DNA from: Methanobacteriota archaeon
GTDB taxonomy: Archaea > Thermoplasmatota > DTKX01 > GCA-020343715
Direction of reading: 5' to 3'
Assembly: GCA_030597775.1 (NCBI GenBank)
Contig: JAUVRF010000119.1
Location: 1-6,239, forward strand
Length of the DNA: 6,239 bases
A program made the translations under genes and the position numbers. This document shows, piece by piece, positions 4,876 to 6,239 of this stretch (the stretch's first letter is position 1; every line of letters starts with the position of its first letter). The notes under the pieces were generated by a model. It worked only from the letters and a program-made list of their open reading frames with translations, was not told the origin of the DNA and made no database searches.

Positions 4876-6162
4876 TTGACCATCAGGTTCGCTCACCTGG
4901 CCGATCCGCACCTGGGCGCATTTCGGGACCCCGTACTCCGCCGCCTCAACCTAGAGGCCTTCGTCAAGGCCCTGCGCGTGGCAGAGGACGCGGGCGTCGA
5001 CTTCGTGGTCATCGCCGGTGACCTGTTCGACAGCCCACTGCCGGACATGAACGTCGTCCACGACGCCAGTGACGCCCTCTGGCACCTCCGCACATCTGGC
5101 GCCCGGGTCTACGTCTTCCACGGTTCCCACGACCGCTCCCCCACGGAGAGCGGGATAATGGACGTACTCGCAGCGACCCGCCTCTTCGAGCTCGTCGACG
5201 CCACGGGACCGGGAGATGACGGCGTCACACCGGTCCCCGTCCGCGACGGACCCACGGGCGCCATCATCGCCGCCGTGGGAGGCAAGCGCGGAGGCCTGGA
5301 GCGCGAGGCCCTTGGAAACCTCGATACCGCTGGCCTCATGGAGGCCATCGTGGACGCCCCGTTGGCGATCTTCGGTTACCATGGCTCCGTCGAGGGCATG
5401 CTCCCGGAGGAGCTGTCGATGGTGGAGACCGTCCCCGCAGGGAAGCTCCCCCGGGGCTTCCACTACCTGGCCCTCGGCCATGTCCACCATCACGCGGAGA
5501 TGACCCTGGAGGGAGGTGGCCTTGCGGCCTACCCCGGACCCACCTTCGGAGCCACCTTCACCGACCTGGCCGACCAGCGGCCCAAGGGCCTGCTCATCGT
5601 CGAGGCGTCGGAGGATGGCGAGTGCGTCACCGAGTTCGTCCCCATCGAGGCCGCGCCCGTGGCCCTGGTGGACCTGGACGCGGGAGGGCGGAGCGGGGTC
5701 GCGGCCCGCGACGAGCTCATGGAGATGGTGGAGGCGGAGGGCTGGGAGGCCAAGGTCGTCCTGTTGCGGGCCCACGGCACCCTTGCCGAGGGAAGGCCGG
5801 CCGAGATAGGCATCCCGGCGGCACGGGACGCCATCCTCGACAGGGGCGCCCTCGCCGTGTACGTCAGTCGTGCAGGGCTGCGGGGTGCGGAGGACCGAAG
5901 GAGCGGGGACCGGGGCGATGGCAAGGGAGCCGAGGACCCCGTCGCGGTCTCCAAGAGGGTCCTCTCGCGGGCGATCGAGGGTTTCGAGACATCGCAAGGG
6001 TGGCTCACGGGGGAGGAGGGGAAGGCCCTCGCCGATGACCTGCTGAGGGTGCTCAAGCAGGAAAGGGGCACTCGGAAGGTGGACGACCACAAGGAGACGG
6101 TCCTCCGCAACGCGTTGGCGGTCCTCGACCCGACCCGGCACGGAGGGGGTGGGGGCCGGTGA
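4876..6162 (+). CDS. mre11: Mre11 (SbcD-like) double-strand break repair nuclease
   Basis: A 428-residue metallophosphoesterase, close in length to known archaeal Mre11. With Rad50 it trims and tethers DNA double-strand ends, acting as a Mn-dependent nuclease. Phosphoesterase motifs appear in order: motif I D10-x-H12 (HLADPHLG), motif II GDLFD (48-52), motif III GSHD (83-86), motif IV H169 (FGYHG) and motif V GHVH (201-204), followed by the family's YPGPTFG (220-226). Motif III normally reads GNHD/E; here the metal-binding Asn is Ser while the His is kept. The capping domain covers about 235-333. A low-complexity Gly/Asp/Arg linker (about 334-355) then leads to helices at about 357-418, in the place of the Rad50-binding region, and a Gly-rich tail. 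Translation starts at TTG, the frame being closed by TGA two codons upstream. It overlaps rad50 by four bases. Confidence 0.94.
   Translation: MTIRFAHLADPHLGAFRDPVLRRLNLEAFVKALRVAEDAGVDFVVIAGDLFDSPLPDMNVVHDASDALWHLRTSGARVYVFHGSHDRSPTESGIMDVLAATRLFELVDATGPGDDGVTPVPVRDGPTGAIIAAVGGKRGGLEREALGNLDTAGLMEAIVDAPLAIFGYHGSVEGMLPEELSMVETVPAGKLPRGFHYLALGHVHHHAEMTLEGGGLAAYPGPTFGATFTDLADQRPKGLLIVEASEDGECVTEFVPIEAAPVALVDLDAGGRSGVAARDELMEMVEAEGWEAKVVLLRAHGTLAEGRPAEIGIPAARDAILDRGALAVYVSRAGLRGAEDRRSGDRGDGKGAEDPVAVSKRVLSRAIEGFETSQGWLTGEEGKALADDLLRVLKQERGTRKVDDHKETVLRNALAVLDPTRHGGGGGR
6142..6150 (+). promoter_or_regulatory. G-rich ribosome binding site of rad50 inside the mre11 3' end
   Basis: GGAGGGGGT, followed by another run of G, lies just before the rad50 GTG. 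GGAGG matches the Shine-Dalgarno core, 12 nt from the start, with poorer matches closer in. The same bases encode the Gly run at the end of Mre11, so the tail may be there because of the signal. Translational coupling through the GTGA overlap may matter more than this site. Confidence 0.4.
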
Positions 6163-6239
6163 GGCTTGTCCGGCTCCGCATGCGCAACATCAGGAGCTAC
6201 CGGGAGGCGGAGGTGGAGTTCGGCGACGGCATCACGCTC
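6159..6239 (+). CDS. rad50: Rad50 (SbcC-like) ATPase, first 27 codons only
   Basis: The frame opens at GTG (6159) overlapping the mre11 stop as GTGA and runs off the window. The 27 residues visible, beginning MRLVRLRMRNIRSYREAEV and continuing to FGDGITL, match the N-terminal pattern of Rad50/SbcC and other SMC-like ATPases (a basic L-x-N-F/I-x-S-Y stretch, then a strand before the Walker A loop). The Walker A motif itself would fall just past the edge and is not seen. Rad50 is the coiled-coil ATPase partner of Mre11, and the four-base overlap fits stoichiometric coupled translation. An internal ATG at 6180 is possible but would remove the first beta strand. It could be another SMC-like protein, but the position after mre11 makes Rad50 much the likeliest. 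Confidence 0.9.
   Translation, partial: MRLVRLRMRNIRSYREAEVEFGDGITL

Noticed and set aside
4951..6141. A 396-codon minus-strand open frame opposite mre11
   Set aside because: It is the antisense of a gene with clear Mre11 motifs. Long antisense frames are common in GC-rich DNA because stop codons are rare, and the product resembles nothing.

Overview
The window looks like chromosomal DNA of a GC-rich archaeon (about 60% GC or more by eye). Three things point that way. There is a purP gene, a formate-dependent purine enzyme typical of archaea. There is an mre11-rad50 pair. AT-rich TATA-like boxes lie about 26-30 nt before start codons that have no Shine-Dalgarno sequence, as in leaderless archaeal transcripts. 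The style of the secreted repeat protein at the left edge would fit a Thermoplasmatota-type euryarchaeon, but that placement is inference and cannot be fixed from this sequence alone.

Layout. The left part (1-3413) is all on the minus strand. It reads, in transcription order, purP (2271-3413), purH (682-2253) and then a separately promoted gene for a secreted beta-propeller-like protein that runs off the left edge (621 to 1). purP and purH form a tight operon: 17 nt separate the purP stop from the preferred purH ATG, and a Shine-Dalgarno sequence sits in the gap. A short AT-rich intergenic segment with a perfect 6+6 bp palindrome (around 3446-3459) separates purP from the rightward genes and probably serves as a divergent promoter.

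The right part (3484-6239) is all on the plus strand: an MBL-fold metallohydrolase, a small one-TM helical protein of unknown function, mre11, and the first 27 codons of rad50, which overlaps mre11 by the four bases GTGA. Mre11 and Rad50 form the nuclease-ATPase complex that processes DNA double-strand ends.

How the genes work together. PurP and PurH both make FAICAR from AICAR, PurP with formate and ATP and the C-terminal half of PurH with 10-formyl-tetrahydrofolate. Only PurH (N-terminal half) can then close the ring to IMP among the genes visible here. Having both in one operon is the most interesting metabolic point. The MBL protein and the small membrane protein have no obvious functional link to either neighbouring unit. 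I saw no tRNA, rRNA, CRISPR array, insertion sequence, att site or clear intrinsic terminator. I found no convincing evidence of an entirely new multi-gene system; the points worth a second look are the PurP/PurH redundancy, the altered Mre11 motif III (GSHD), the divergent palindrome and the uncharacterised small membrane protein.
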